From NCBI RefSeq assembly GCF_947498015.1, contig NZ_CANMIR010000016.1, positions 1-64,000 of the forward strand: a stretch of DNA of 64,000 bases, read 5' to 3'. Origin of the DNA: an uncultured Neptuniibacter sp. (GTDB taxonomy: Bacteria > Pseudomonadota > Gammaproteobacteria > Pseudomonadales > Balneatricaceae). The notes beneath the pieces are model-generated. The model made no database searches. It worked only from the letters and a program-made list of their open reading frames with translations, and was not told the origin of the DNA. Below, one piece after another: positions 20,640 to 30,474 of this stretch. The translations under genes and the position numbers were made by a program. Within the stretch, counting starts at the first letter, position 1. Each line of letters opens with the position of its first letter.

Positions 20640-22166
20640 ATGACGCTTATCGATTCACTTAACAATGCGGCAATCTATCCACACCCTGTCGAACAGATTG
20701 AGGTGATAGAAACCCATATCTCATGGCTGATCTTAACGGGTAATTATGCCTATAAGATTAAAAAGCCTGTCGATTTTGGCTTTCTGGATTTTACCACGCT
20801 CGCGAAGCGTCAGCACTTTTGTGAAGAGGAACTGCGCCTGAATCAGCGTCTGGCTCCCGATATCTACCAGAAAGTTATTGCGATCGGGGGTACACCGGAC
20901 ACCCCAACTCTGAACCCCCATGAGGGAGAGGAGATTATCGAATATGCGGTGCAGATGCGCCAGTTCAATCCGGAACAGCGCCTGGATCTGCTGCTACAAA
21001 ATCAGCGATTTGAGCCGATCTGGATCGATATGCTCGCTGAACAGATCGCAACCTTCCATAGCGAAATCCCAATTGTGGCAAAAGACAGTCCCTGGGGTGA
21101 AACTGAAACCATCTGGGAAGTAATATCGGATAACTTCCTCCATATTACCGATTCAATCGAGCAGCTGGATGATTGGCATAAGGTCCAGAAGTTATCACAT
21201 TTTACCGCACAGCAGTTTCGCAAACTGACGCCACTCATTGAAAAACGTAAGGCCCAGGGACATGTACGGGAGTGTCATGGAGACCTCCATCTGGCCAATA
21301 TCACTTTATACAAAGATGAGCTTCGTCTGTTTGACTGTATAGAGTTCAATCTGCAGTTTCGCTGGATAGACACGATTTCAGACCTTGCCTTCCTGTTGAT
21401 GGATCTGGAGGCCAATGGTGAGTTTCGCTGGGCTAACCGCTGTCTGAACCGGTATATGGAGCTGAGTGGTGACTATCAGGCCCTGCCACTTCTCAACCTT
21501 TATAAAGCCTACCGTTCCATGGTACGCGCTAAGGTTTCGGTGCTTGGGGATATGCACGATCTGGTTACATTACGACGCTACCTCCGCCTGACCGAATACT
21601 ATTCGCGCAAACCGAAACCGGTGCTGTTCCTGATGCATGGCATATCCGGCAGCGGCAAAAGCCATCTGAGCCAACAGCTGGTCGATCAGACAGATACGAT
21701 CCGAATCCGCTCAGACGTCGAGCGTAAACGCCTGTTTCGGGAGTTAAGCCTTAAAGGCACCAAGCTCGATATGTACGGCCCGCAAATGAACGCCCACACC
21801 TTCAACCACCTGTTTGATACCAGTGCCGAACTACTTCGCAACGGCTACTCCGTGGTTGTCGATGCCACATTTATTCGTCAGCGTACGCGGCAGAGCTATA
21901 TTGACCTGGCAAACAAGCTTGGCATTCCGATCCGAATTATCAGCTGCGAGTGTGAGCAGAAATTGATTGAAGCCCGGTTAAAACGGCGTGTCACTGAGGG
22001 CAGTGATGCATCGGATGCCGATATCCATGTGATGCAGGATCAGATGCAGCATCAACAACCTCTGACAGAAGCAGAGCAAGGCATTACCGTCACCATCAAT
22101 ACAGATGATGATGATGCGATCAGTCGACTGCTTGAACAGCTTAGAATTGAAGAAGTGATCTTTTAG
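20640..22166 (+). CDS. Fusion of an APH-like kinase domain and a P-loop kinase/ATPase domain
   Basis: A 508-residue cytosolic protein. The N-terminal half (about residues 1-320) looks like an aminoglycoside-phosphotransferase/kinase-like fold, with a catalytic-loop motif VRECHGDLHLANI and the metal site LFDCIEFN. The C-terminal half has a P-loop GISGSGKSHLSQQL and resembles small-molecule or gluconate-type kinases. The family is common in proteobacteria but its substrate is unknown. It is not a known antibiotic-resistance gene. The Rieske gene starts one base after its stop, so the two act or are expressed together. Confidence 0.8.
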   Translation: MTLIDSLNNAAIYPHPVEQIEVIETHISWLILTGNYAYKIKKPVDFGFLDFTTLAKRQHFCEEELRLNQRLAPDIYQKVIAIGGTPDTPTLNPHEGEEIIEYAVQMRQFNPEQRLDLLLQNQRFEPIWIDMLAEQIATFHSEIPIVAKDSPWGETETIWEVISDNFLHITDSIEQLDDWHKVQKLSHFTAQQFRKLTPLIEKRKAQGHVRECHGDLHLANITLYKDELRLFDCIEFNLQFRWIDTISDLAFLLMDLEANGEFRWANRCLNRYMELSGDYQALPLLNLYKAYRSMVRAKVSVLGDMHDLVTLRRYLRLTEYYSRKPKPVLFLMHGISGSGKSHLSQQLVDQTDTIRIRSDVERKRLFRELSLKGTKLDMYGPQMNAHTFNHLFDTSAELLRNGYSVVVDATFIRQRTRQSYIDLANKLGIPIRIISCECEQKLIEARLKRRVTEGSDASDADIHVMQDQMQHQQPLTEAEQGITVTINTDDDDAISRLLEQLRIEEVIF

Positions 22167-22493
22167 ATGACCGTACTATGCCATATTGATGAGATCCCGG
22201 AAGGCACTGCAAAAGGTTTTGAACTGACAGAGACAAAGCTCTTCGCGGTTAAATTTCGCGGTGAAATCTACCTATACGAAAACAGCTGTCCACACCGAAG
22301 TATTCCGCTAGAATGGCAACCCGATCAGTTCCTCGATTATGACAAAACCTTCATTCAATGCGCTACTCACGGAGCCCTGTTCAAGATCGAAACCGGAATC
22401 TGCATTTCAGGCCCCTGCGTTGAGGACCATTTAAATTCAGTCCCCTTCACGCTCATAGATGGTCAGGTAACACTCTTAAACGAATACGGGTAA
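22167..22493 (+). CDS. Small Rieske [2Fe-2S] protein
   Basis: A 108-residue soluble Rieske-type ferredoxin. The cluster ligands are Cys41 and His43 (SCPHR) and Cys65 and His68 (QCATHGALF). It lacks a signal peptide or anchor, so it is cytosolic and like the ferredoxin components of dioxygenases, or a stand-alone NirD-like protein. Its electron partner is not evident nearby. It starts directly after the kinase-fusion stop. Its 3' end overlaps convergent sfsA by 18 bases. Confidence 0.85.
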   Translation: MTVLCHIDEIPEGTAKGFELTETKLFAVKFRGEIYLYENSCPHRSIPLEWQPDQFLDYDKTFIQCATHGALFKIETGICISGPCVEDHLNSVPFTLIDGQVTLLNEYG

Positions 22494-23177
22494 TTCCCGC
22501 ACCAGGGAGATCTGTTGTAGATCGATCTCAGCACCGTAAGCATAAACTTCAACACCAGAGTCCATTGCTAACCGCAATAGCCTGCCATATTCAGGGTCAA
22601 TATGATCCGCGGGCCGCACCCGATTTATCCCCATATGCGGGACGCAGAATAGCATAACCGCCCGATCACCCTGCTCGACCATACGCGAAAGCTCCTGAAG
22701 ATGTTTAGCACCTCGGGCAGTCACCGCATCAGGGAAGCTCCCCCAGCCCTCGCTCTCGAGCAGAGTAACATTTTTAACCTCCACCCAGGCCCGGCCTTTA
22801 TCAGGATCCTCCAGCAGCAGATCGATACGACTGTTTTCACCGTACTTAACCTCCTGACGGATTGAAGAGTAGCCCTGAAGCTGACTGATTACACCTGAGT
22901 CGATCGCCTCCCAGACCAGTTTGTTCGCCCGTCCGGTATTGATACACGCGAGAAAGCGCTCCTCCACCTCGACGATCTCCCAGCCTAAAGGGTACTTTCG
23001 CTTTGGGTTCTGGCTATCCAGAACCCAAACCCGACTATCAGGGTCTGCGCAGTTTTTCATTGAACCGGTATTTGGGCAATGTGCTGTTACTTCACGCCCA
23101 TCATCCAATGTCATATCCGCAAGAAATCGCTTATAGCGTTTAATCAGGCGCCCTGATATCAGATTATCCAACCGCAT
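22476..23177 (-). CDS. sfsA: SfsA, sugar fermentation stimulation protein
   Basis: A 233-residue SfsA-family protein with the conserved CPNTGSM motif, RIDLLLED (nuclease-like acidic residues) and WVEVKNVTL. The family has a nuclease-like fold with an OB domain and was named for effects on maltose metabolism in E. coli. Its true role is unclear. Its start shares one base with the stop of the upstream aminotransferase gene (TAATG). In other gammaproteobacteria it often lies next to dksA, as it nearly does here. Confidence 0.92.
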   Translation of the reverse strand: MRLDNLISGRLIKRYKRFLADMTLDDGREVTAHCPNTGSMKNCADPDSRVWVLDSQNPKRKYPLGWEIVEVEERFLACINTGRANKLVWEAIDSGVISQLQGYSSIRQEVKYGENSRIDLLLEDPDKGRAWVEVKNVTLLESEGWGSFPDAVTARGAKHLQELSRMVEQGDRAVMLFCVPHMGINRVRPADHIDPEYGRLLRLAMDSGVEVYAYGAEIDLQQISLVRELPVFV

Positions 23178-24340
23178 TAACCTTGAATCCTCTTCTGCAA
23201 GCGATCGAGCGCTAACTGAATACGATCTAATCCGGTGGTATAGGAGAAGCGGATAAATTCATTGCAGCGATGACGGCCAAAATCCAGTCCCGGCGTTGTG
23301 GCGATATGATTCTCTTCCAGCAGGGACCAACAGAAGTCATAGGTATTATCGGTCAATTTCTGTGCGCCCGCGTAAACATAAAACGCGCCTTCCGGCGTCA
23401 CTGGAAGATCAAAATCTAACTCACGCAACCCTGAAACCAGCAAGTCTCGCCTGAGCTGAAACTGCTCTTTACGTTGTTCAAGAATATCCAGCGTTTCCGG
23501 TTTGAATGCTACCAAAGCCGCATATTGCGATACGGTGTGAGGAGAGATCATCAGATTTTGAGCCAGCTTTTCCAGTTCTGGGGCCGCATCTTCAGGCGCA
23601 ACCAACCAACCCAACCGCCATCCGGTCATGCCAAAATATTTTGAAAAGCTATTGATCACAAACGCATCTGGATCGATCTCCAGAACAGAGGGTGTATCAC
23701 ACTCATAGGTCAGCCCATGATACAGCTCATCAACCACCAGCGATCCACCCGAAGATTTTACCTGCGCAGCGATCGCCATCAACTCTTCACGGTGTACAAC
23801 TGCTCCCGTAGGGTTGGCAGGGGAAGCCAGCAACACCCCCGCAGATTCAGCACTCCAGTTTTGCTTAATCAGATCGGCGTTCAGTTGAAAGTTCTGTTCC
23901 GCATCAACAGGTACCAGAGATGATTTCGCTTCCAGAAAACGTAAAAACTGACGATTACAAGGGTAGCCCGGATCAGCCATCATGATCGACTGACCGGCAT
24001 CGGTCAGCAATGAAAATATCATTAACAGCGCACTGGATGCACCCGTAGTAACGATAATACGTTCAGCCCCGATATCAAGGCCATATCGCTGCTGGTACCA
24101 CTGACTAATGGCCTCGCGTAATTCAGGAATACCTGCCGCTGGAGTATATTGCGTCAGCCCCTGATCAATCGCAGCTTTGGCTGCATCAGCAATCGGCTTT
24201 GCCGTGGCGAAATCGGGCTCTCCCGCCTCCATATGAACTACATCATGCCCCTCAGAGTCTAACTGTTTTGCCCGTTTCAACAGATCCATGACTTTGAAGG
24301 TTTCTATTTCGGATACGCGTCTGGAAGGATGAAATACCAT
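23177..24340 (-). CDS. Class I PLP-dependent aminotransferase
   Basis: A 387-residue fold-type I aminotransferase. The PLP lysine is in [20 protein letters not shown], with VDELYHGL (cofactor Asp), [10 protein letters not shown] (Asn), and the terminal FIRFSYTT arginine that binds the substrate carboxylate. It resembles aspartate- or alanine-type aminotransferases, but the substrate cannot be read from the sequence. It is upstream of sfsA with a 1-base overlap and divergent from dksA. Confidence 0.88.
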   Translation of the reverse strand: MVFHPSRRVSEIETFKVMDLLKRAKQLDSEGHDVVHMEAGEPDFATAKPIADAAKAAIDQGLTQYTPAAGIPELREAISQWYQQRYGLDIGAERIIVTTGASSALLMIFSLLTDAGQSIMMADPGYPCNRQFLRFLEAKSSLVPVDAEQNFQLNADLIKQNWSAESAGVLLASPANPTGAVVHREELMAIAAQVKSSGGSLVVDELYHGLTYECDTPSVLEIDPDAFVINSFSKYFGMTGWRLGWLVAPEDAAPELEKLAQNLMISPHTVSQYAALVAFKPETLDILEQRKEQFQLRRDLLVSGLRELDFDLPVTPEGAFYVYAGAQKLTDNTYDFCWSLLEENHIATTPGLDFGRHRCNEFIRFSYTTGLDRIQLALDRLQKRIQG

Positions 24341-24528
24341 TTTACTACCTGAACAAACTGTAAAACTCGATTATACCTCAGACCATAGGCGAATGATGCG
24401 ATCAGCCGCCTATTTACAAGCGCTACAGGCTGAACTAAACCTAATAAGATCGCCTTTAGAGTCCTGAGATTAAATTTAGGGCTAGCGTAACGGCAAGGCA
24501 TCTGGTAATTTGCCTGCCTTTCATGCTA

Positions 24529-24544
24529 AATGCATTTTTGCATT
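24529..24544 (+). other. Small hairpin in the dksA leader region
   Basis: AATGCA-TTTT-TGCATT forms a perfect 6-bp stem. It lies 62 bases before the dksA start, in a 265-base gap shared with the divergent aminotransferase gene. It could be part of the dksA 5' leader. Nothing else was recognised in that gap. Confidence 0.3.
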
Positions 24545-24605
24545 ACTAACACAGGCAAGTGAAGTCATCATGAGGTGACTTACGAAAGAGAGTGAGGCAG
24601 CGCTT

Positions 24606-25034
24606 ATGCCAAACAAGAGCGAATCTTTCACACATTTTGAGCCTTACCCGATTGTTGAGGGTGAGGAATACATGAATGAGAAACAGAAGGATCACTTCCG
24701 GGCTATTCTGGAAGCCTGGAAACTGGAGTTGATGGAAGAGGTCGACAGCACCATCCACCATCTGCGGGAGGAACCTTCAAACTTTGCAGATCCAAGCGAT
24801 CGTGCCAGCCAGGAAGAGGAGTTCAGTCTTGAACTTCGAACCCGCGACCGCGAACGAAAATTGATCAAAAAGATCAATGAGTCGGTAGAGCTGATCGAAG
24901 AGGATGAATACGGCTACTGCGATGCCTGTGGCATTGAGATCGGTATCCGTCGCCTTGAGGCACGCCCGACTGCGTCGCTTTGCATCGATTGCAAGACGCT
25001 CGCTGAGATCAAAGAAAAACAGCTTGGCGGCTAA
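24606..25034 (+). CDS. dksA: RNA polymerase-binding transcription factor DksA
   Basis: DksA enters the RNA polymerase secondary channel and, with ppGpp, represses rRNA promoters and activates amino-acid genes. The coiled-coil tip DPSDRAS keeps the critical D-x-x-D-x-A pattern. The zinc finger ligands are CDACG and CIDC. The length of 142 residues is slightly shorter than the E. coli protein (151). GAGG precedes the ATG. The dksA–gluQRS order is conserved widely. It ends at a strong terminator. Confidence 0.97.
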   Translation: MPNKSESFTHFEPYPIVEGEEYMNEKQKDHFRAILEAWKLELMEEVDSTIHHLREEPSNFADPSDRASQEEEFSLELRTRDRERKLIKKINESVELIEEDEYGYCDACGIEIGIRRLEARPTASLCIDCKTLAEIKEKQLGG

Positions 25035-25044
25035 GCCGGTATTG

Positions 25045-25072
25045 AGCCAGCCATAACACGGCTGGCTTTTTT
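25045..25072 (+). terminator. dksA terminator
   Basis: AGCCAGCC (25045-25052) pairs with GGCTGGCT (25060-25067) around ATAACAC, followed by a T-run (25067-25072). It lies only 12 bases before the gluQRS start, so gluQRS depends on read-through or its own promoter. The same attenuating arrangement is known between dksA and gluQRS elsewhere. Confidence 0.88.
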
Positions 25073-25083
25073 GGCTCACATTC

Positions 25084-25968
25084 GTGTCCTACGTCGGCCG
25101 TTTTGCCCCATCCCCTACTGGACCATTGCATTTTGGTTCACTGCTTGCTGCACTCGCCAGTTATCTGGATGCCAGAGCCAATAATGGCACCTGGCTGCTG
25201 CGCATTGAAGATCTTGACCCTCCAAGGGAGTCCCCTGAAGTTAAGGAACAGTTTCCTGAAATTCTGGAAGCTTATGGGCTTCTCTGGGATGGCGAACTGA
25301 CTCTTCAGAGTGAACGCAGCGACCTCTATCATTCTGTATTGCAAACATTGATTGAACAACGCCATGCTTACCGCTGCAACTGTTCCCGCAAACAGATTAT
25401 AGAGCGCTGTGACAATCTTGTTTATGATCGCTACTGTTATAGCCATCCGCCTCAACAAGATGCCTCTTGTGCGATCAGAGTCAAAAGTGAAGATAGCCTG
25501 ATCAGCTTTCGGGATATTATTCAGGGCCCCCACGCGTACAATCTTAATAGCACCGGTGATTTTGTTGTCTTTCGCCGTGACCAGCTATTTGCCTATCAGC
25601 TAGCTGTTATCGTTGACGATGAGCAGCAGGGCGTCACACACATTGTTCGCGGCTCAGATCTGCTGGATGAGACAGCCCGCCAGATTCATCTGCAACAGCT
25701 GCTGGGATATCCAACCCCCGCTTATGCCCACATTCCCGTAGCAACGAATCTGGAGGGGCAGAAATTAAGCAAACAGACCTTCGCAGAACCACTCAGGGCA
25801 GATAATCCTGCGCCAGTTCTTATTCGGGCACTACACTTTCTTAACCAGAATCCACCTGCAGAGCTTCACAACCAGCAACGTGACGATATATTGGCCTGGG
25901 CAGTGGAAAACTGGGATATACGTAATATTCCTCAAACACTTAGTAAGCCTCTGCTCATGGAGCAGTAG
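25084..25968 (+). CDS. gluQ: Glutamyl-Q tRNA(Asp) synthetase
   Basis: GluQRS, a truncated paralogue of glutamyl-tRNA synthetase, attaches glutamate to the queuosine base of tRNA-Asp. The class I motif appears as PSPTGPLHFGS near the start, the zinc-site cysteines in CNCSRKQI and YCYSH, and the KMSKS-type motif as KLSKQ. The anticodon domain of GluRS is absent (294 residues). The start is GTG, which directly begins the conserved SYVGRFAPSPTG. It follows the dksA terminator. Confidence 0.95.
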   Translation: MSYVGRFAPSPTGPLHFGSLLAALASYLDARANNGTWLLRIEDLDPPRESPEVKEQFPEILEAYGLLWDGELTLQSERSDLYHSVLQTLIEQRHAYRCNCSRKQIIERCDNLVYDRYCYSHPPQQDASCAIRVKSEDSLISFRDIIQGPHAYNLNSTGDFVVFRRDQLFAYQLAVIVDDEQQGVTHIVRGSDLLDETARQIHLQQLLGYPTPAYAHIPVATNLEGQKLSKQTFAEPLRADNPAPVLIRALHFLNQNPPAELHNQQRDDILAWAVENWDIRNIPQTLSKPLLMEQ

Positions 25969-25970
25969 CT

Positions 25971-26141
25971 GTGTATTTCCATCGCGTTCTACTGTTACTT
26001 ATCCCCGCTATCTATATGGTGTTACCTTTATTGATTGATAGTTGGCAGAGCATGCAAACACCCTGGTATATCCCTTATCTGGTCTGGAGTGGCATTATTA
26101 TCCTCGCCTTCCTTATAGAAAGAAGACATCACGATGTTTAG
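25971..26141 (+). CDS. 56-residue membrane peptide overlapping cbrA (CbrX-like)
   Basis: A GTG-initiated 56-codon frame starting 3 bases after the gluQRS stop and ending inside cbrA, which it overlaps by 8 bases (ATGTTTAG). The product has two hydrophobic segments (RVLLLLIPAIYMVLPLLI and IPYLVWSGIIILAFLI) joined by a short polar stretch, and a basic, His-rich tail (ERRHHDV). A small gene named cbrX overlaps cbrA in pseudomonads. Its position, size and overlap match. It probably couples translation of the sensor gene. It is short, but coding is well supported by context. Confidence 0.75.
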   Translation: MYFHRVLLLLIPAIYMVLPLLIDSWQSMQTPWYIPYLVWSGIIILAFLIERRHHDV

Positions 26142-29061
26142 TTTACCCATGCTGATCCTGATCGGAATCGCATACCTGCTGTTTCTATTTGGAACCGCAT
26201 ACCTGACTGAACGTGGGCTCTTGCCTAAAAAGCTGGTGCGCCATCCGGCTACTCATCTCCTGTCCATCGGTGTTTATGCCAGCGTCTGGACCTTTTACGG
26301 TGCTTTCGGGCTCGCACATGAATCCGGCTATAACTTTCTTGGTTCCTATCTAGGTGCAGTTATCACTTTTATCCTGGGCCCCGCACTACTCATTCCCATT
26401 CTGCGCATTACACGCACCTATCAACTCAGTTCACTCTCAGATCTCTTCGCATTCCGCTTTCGAAGTGGCACGGTTGGTACATACACAACACTCCTCTCGG
26501 TTCTCGCCACTCTGCCGATGCTGTCGATCCAGATCCAAGCGGTCACTGACGCACTCTATCTATTGAATGATCAATTTAGTGCTGATCAGATCGGGTTAGG
26601 GTTCTGCTTCATCATTGCTCTGTTTTCTATCCTCTTTGGAGCCCGGCACGCCTCGCTCCGAACCAGCCATCAGGGAATGATGGTGGCGATGGCAGTAGAA
26701 TCTCTCATTAAACTGATCGCCCTGCTGGTGATTGCGGGGTTTGCTTTTTTTCAGATACTCGGCGGTCCTTCAGGTCTGGAAAGCTTTATTCAGAGCCACC
26801 CGGAAGCAATTCAACAGCTGGAAAAACCCGTCAATAGCGAGGCCTGGAGAACTCTTCTTCTCTCTTTTTTCACCGCCGCTATCGTCATGCCGCATATGTT
26901 TCATATGCTGTTTACTGAAAATTCCGCTGAGGAAACAATCTACAAAGCGACCTGGGGTATGCCCCTTTTCCTGTTTCTGCTAGCTATTGCGGTACCTCCG
27001 ATCTTATGGGCAGGAGCCGCGCTGGGCGTCGGCGGTGAAGCCCAGTTCATGATCCTGAACATCGGGCTGATGCTGGATTCCACATGGCTCACCGTTCTCG
27101 CCTTCATTGGTGGACTTTCAGCTGCGACCGGCATAATGATCGTCGCTACGGTGGCCATGGCCTCAATGCTACAAAATCACGTTATTCTTCCCCTCATACC
27201 GAAACCGAAGACACCGCGCTTCTACTCGTGGCTTCTCTGGCTACGCCGCCTCTTGATTATGGCGCTGCTTCTTGCCAGTTATCTTTTCTATCGCCTGGTC
27301 GGTAATGGTGTAGACCTTCACCAGATGGGGATCGTGGCGGTTGTCGCCTTTCTACAGTTCCTTCCCGGACTTCTGGTCACTCTTTTTTGGCCTCGTGCGA
27401 ACCGGTGGGGGCTGATACTCGGGCTAACTGTTGGCATGTGTATCTGGCTATTTTATATGCTCCTGCCCCTGCTCAATGCACCACTGATTGAGATTGCGCA
27501 TTTTAATCTGGATAGCAATAACTGGGACCAGATCGCCATCCTCTCCCTGCTTTTAAATACGGTGGTCATGACGATCGTCTCGTTAATCGTTCCTCAGTCT
27601 CAGGATGAGAGCCGTGCCGCCCAGGCCTGTCTGATGAACGCACTTCAAAAGCCTAGTTCAGGAAATCTTCTCGCCTCCAGAACTGATGATTTTATCGATC
27701 TGCTGACCGGACGGCTCGGCAGAAAAGCGGCAGAGCGTGAGGTGCAAAAAGCGATGGAGATGATGAACCTATCCGCAGAAGCGATCCGTCCCGTCGATCT
27801 GATGAGATTAAGGACAACACTGGAGCACAATATCTCAGGACTTTTAGGCCCCGTTGAAGCAGCCGCTCTGCTTGAGCCCGCAGACAGACCTTCAGATCCG
27901 ATGGGCTTTAAGGCCAGCAATGTACATCTGGTCGAAAGCCAGCTGGAGAACTATCGCGAACAGTTAACCGGCCTGGCCGCCGAGCTTGATGAGATGCGCC
28001 GCTATCACCGATTAACATTGCAAAAACTCCCGGTGGGGGTCTGCACACTCGATCCCGATGGACAGGTTTTATTCTGGAACAGCGAGATGGAGCGCCTGAC
28101 GGAGATAGCCGCAGATGAGATCGTGGGATCTCAGCTGATCGCAGAATCTAGCCTCTGGGGTGAAACCCTTTATCAATTCGCCTGCAGTGCGCTAGATCAC
28201 CAGCTTGGTCAGAAGCTGATTATTGAAGATCACACCCATTGGTTCAGCCTGCACAAATCCATTCTGAAGGAGCAGCGCGAGATCGGCATGGTTATTCTGC
28301 TGGAAGATGAAACCGACACTAAGACTATGCAGGATAAACTGGCACATAATGAGCGCCTCGCCTCTATCGGCCGTTTCGCGGCTGGCGTAGCTCATGAAAT
28401 TGGTAACCCTGTTACAGGTATCGCCTGCCTTGCTCAGAACCTGAAACTGGAGACTGATAACAACTATATACTGGAGACCGGCGATCATATTGTAGACCAG
28501 ACTAAGCGGATCAGTCGGATCGTTCAATCACTGGTTCGCTTTGCCCATGCGGGCCGGCCCGAAGCCGACAGAGAACAGCTACCCGTGTCACTCGCTCACT
28601 GTGCGGATGAGGCCATCCACCTACTGTCGCTGGATAGCCACGGCAAGCAGCTGCATTACATAAATCAAATTCCGGATACTCTACGGATCAATGGCGATCC
28701 TCAACAGATCCAACAGGTTTTCGTCAATCTGTTACAAAATGCCGGAGATGCTTCTGAAGATGGCGACAATATCTGGGTCAATGCGGAAGAGAATAGCGAA
28801 ACCGTTGTCCTGCGCGTCACGGATGAAGGTATCGGTATCGATACGGAATGCCTGGACCGCTTGTTTGAACCTTTCTTTACGACCAAAGACCCAGGTCAGG
28901 GAACCGGGCTGGGTCTTTCTTTAGTGTACAACATCATCGAAGAGCATTATGGTAGTATTGATATAGTTAGTCCTGCCAACAACAAACAGAAGAAAGGCAC
29001 TCAAGTAGTAATTACGCTTCCGCGTCTGAAATGGGCAGAAGACCCTGTAGATGCGACTTAG
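26134..29061 (+). CDS. cbrA: CbrA, transporter-linked sensor histidine kinase
   Basis: A 975-residue sensor. The first half (about residues 1-500) is a sodium/solute-symporter (SLC5) domain with about 13 helices. A linker, a PAS-like segment (LPVGVCTLDPDGQVLFWN), the HisKA phosphorylation site VAHEIGNPVTGI and a HATPase with GTGLGLSLVYNI follow. In Pseudomonas, CbrA phosphorylates CbrB to drive use of alternative carbon sources, and the transporter domain can carry histidine. It is followed by cbrB after 18 bases. Strong gene-order support. Confidence 0.95.
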   Translation: MFSLPMLILIGIAYLLFLFGTAYLTERGLLPKKLVRHPATHLLSIGVYASVWTFYGAFGLAHESGYNFLGSYLGAVITFILGPALLIPILRITRTYQLSSLSDLFAFRFRSGTVGTYTTLLSVLATLPMLSIQIQAVTDALYLLNDQFSADQIGLGFCFIIALFSILFGARHASLRTSHQGMMVAMAVESLIKLIALLVIAGFAFFQILGGPSGLESFIQSHPEAIQQLEKPVNSEAWRTLLLSFFTAAIVMPHMFHMLFTENSAEETIYKATWGMPLFLFLLAIAVPPILWAGAALGVGGEAQFMILNIGLMLDSTWLTVLAFIGGLSAATGIMIVATVAMASMLQNHVILPLIPKPKTPRFYSWLLWLRRLLIMALLLASYLFYRLVGNGVDLHQMGIVAVVAFLQFLPGLLVTLFWPRANRWGLILGLTVGMCIWLFYMLLPLLNAPLIEIAHFNLDSNNWDQIAILSLLLNTVVMTIVSLIVPQSQDESRAAQACLMNALQKPSSGNLLASRTDDFIDLLTGRLGRKAAEREVQKAMEMMNLSAEAIRPVDLMRLRTTLEHNISGLLGPVEAAALLEPADRPSDPMGFKASNVHLVESQLENYREQLTGLAAELDEMRRYHRLTLQKLPVGVCTLDPDGQVLFWNSEMERLTEIAADEIVGSQLIAESSLWGETLYQFACSALDHQLGQKLIIEDHTHWFSLHKSILKEQREIGMVILLEDETDTKTMQDKLAHNERLASIGRFAAGVAHEIGNPVTGIACLAQNLKLETDNNYILETGDHIVDQTKRISRIVQSLVRFAHAGRPEADREQLPVSLAHCADEAIHLLSLDSHGKQLHYINQIPDTLRINGDPQQIQQVFVNLLQNAGDASEDGDNIWVNAEENSETVVLRVTDEGIGIDTECLDRLFEPFFTTKDPGQGTGLGLSLVYNIIEEHYGSIDIVSPANNKQKKGTQVVITLPRLKWAEDPVDAT

Positions 29062-29079
29062 TGGGATAAAGGTACGCCG

Positions 29080-30474
29080 ATGAGCCGAATTCTGATTGTC
29101 GAAGATGAAACAATTATCCGTTCAGCCCTACGTAGGTTGCTGGAAAAAAATAACTTCCTGGTCGAAGATGCCGCATCAGTCGATGAGGCCCAAAGCCGTT
29201 TTACTCTCACTGAATTTAACCTGATCATCAGTGATTTGCGACTGCCCGGCGCACCGGGTACCGACCTTATCTCATTGGCTCAAAACGTTCCGGTTCTGAT
29301 TATGACCAGTTACGCCAGCCTGCGATCTGCAGTCGACGCGATGAAGCTGGGTGCAGTTGATTATATCGCTAAGCCCTTTGATCATGATGAGATGATCTCA
29401 TCGGTACAAACAATTCTAAACAACGCGATACCCTCAACGACCAGCAGTGCCAACATGCTTCCCTCAGAGCCAGAGTGCCGCAATGACAGTTCGGTGATGT
29501 TCGGCACATGCCCCCCGATGCAGGAGCTTTATCATCGTATAAAAAAAGTCGCCCGCACAAACGTGACCGTGTTGATTCAGGGTGAGTCAGGTACAGGTAA
29601 AGAGCTTGCTGCCAGAGCGATCCATGAGCAAAGTTTACGTGCGGATATACCGATGATCTCAGTCAACTGTGCCGCTATTCCGGAAAGTCTGATTGAATCC
29701 GAATTGTTTGGGCATGAGAAGGGGGCTTTCACCGGCGCCTCAAGTGGTCGCAGTGGTTTACTTGAAGCCGCTGATGGCGGAACGCTTTTCCTTGATGAGA
29801 TCGGCGAGCTGCCTCTGGAGGCCCAGGCCAGATTGTTACGCTTTCTTCAGGAAGGTGAGATCAGACGTGTAGGCTCCGTTCACTCGAAAAAAGTAGATGT
29901 ACGATTGATCGCCGCGACGCACAGGAACCTGAAAGACCTTGCCAAAAGGAACGAATTCCGCGAAGACCTGTACTACAGGCTCTATGTTATGGAGCTGCGT
30001 ATCCCACCCCTGCGAGAAAGGGGACAGGATATTCTTGAGATCGCAGACAAGATGTTGATTCAGGCCACGGAAAGGATGCAAACCGAGACCCTAACCTTTT
30101 CCCCTGAAACCCGTCACGCGATGTTGAGCTACCACTGGCCAGGAAATGTCAGGGAGCTGGAAAATGCCATCGAGCGCGCTACGATTCTGGCAGAAAACAG
30201 TACAATTACCACGGAACTTTTGGGGCTAGATATCCCGACCTCCTCACTTAACGAACTGGAAACCCAGTTTGCCCAGATGAATAAAACTCCATCACCCTCC
30301 CTGAGCAAGGAGGAGCAAGCCAATCTATCCCTAGATGATTATTTCCAACGGTTTGTACTTGAAAATCAAGATCAGCTGAGTGAAACCGAGCTGGCTAAAA
30401 AACTGGGCGTTAGCAGGAAGTGCTTATGGGAACGCCGACAGAAATTAGGCATCCCCCGAAAATCTCGAAAATAG
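29080..30474 (+). CDS. cbrB: CbrB, sigma-54-dependent response regulator
   Basis: A 464-residue NtrC-family activator. The receiver domain (about 1-115) has the acidic pocket E8/D9, phospho-Asp52 and the AKPFD lysine. The AAA+ domain has Walker A GESGTGKE, an intact GAFTGA loop for sigma-54 contact, and FLDEIGELP. A Fis-type helix-turn-helix ends the protein (ETELAKKLGVSRKCLWERR). It is the partner of CbrA. The sites it should bind, eight GTTAC/GTAAC half-sites, begin at its own stop codon. Confidence 0.95.
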   Translation: MSRILIVEDETIIRSALRRLLEKNNFLVEDAASVDEAQSRFTLTEFNLIISDLRLPGAPGTDLISLAQNVPVLIMTSYASLRSAVDAMKLGAVDYIAKPFDHDEMISSVQTILNNAIPSTTSSANMLPSEPECRNDSSVMFGTCPPMQELYHRIKKVARTNVTVLIQGESGTGKELAARAIHEQSLRADIPMISVNCAAIPESLIESELFGHEKGAFTGASSGRSGLLEAADGGTLFLDEIGELPLEAQARLLRFLQEGEIRRVGSVHSKKVDVRLIAATHRNLKDLAKRNEFREDLYYRLYVMELRIPPLRERGQDILEIADKMLIQATERMQTETLTFSPETRHAMLSYHWPGNVRELENAIERATILAENSTITTELLGLDIPTSSLNELETQFAQMNKTPSPSLSKEEQANLSLDDYFQRFVLENQDQLSETELAKKLGVSRKCLWERRQKLGIPRKSRK

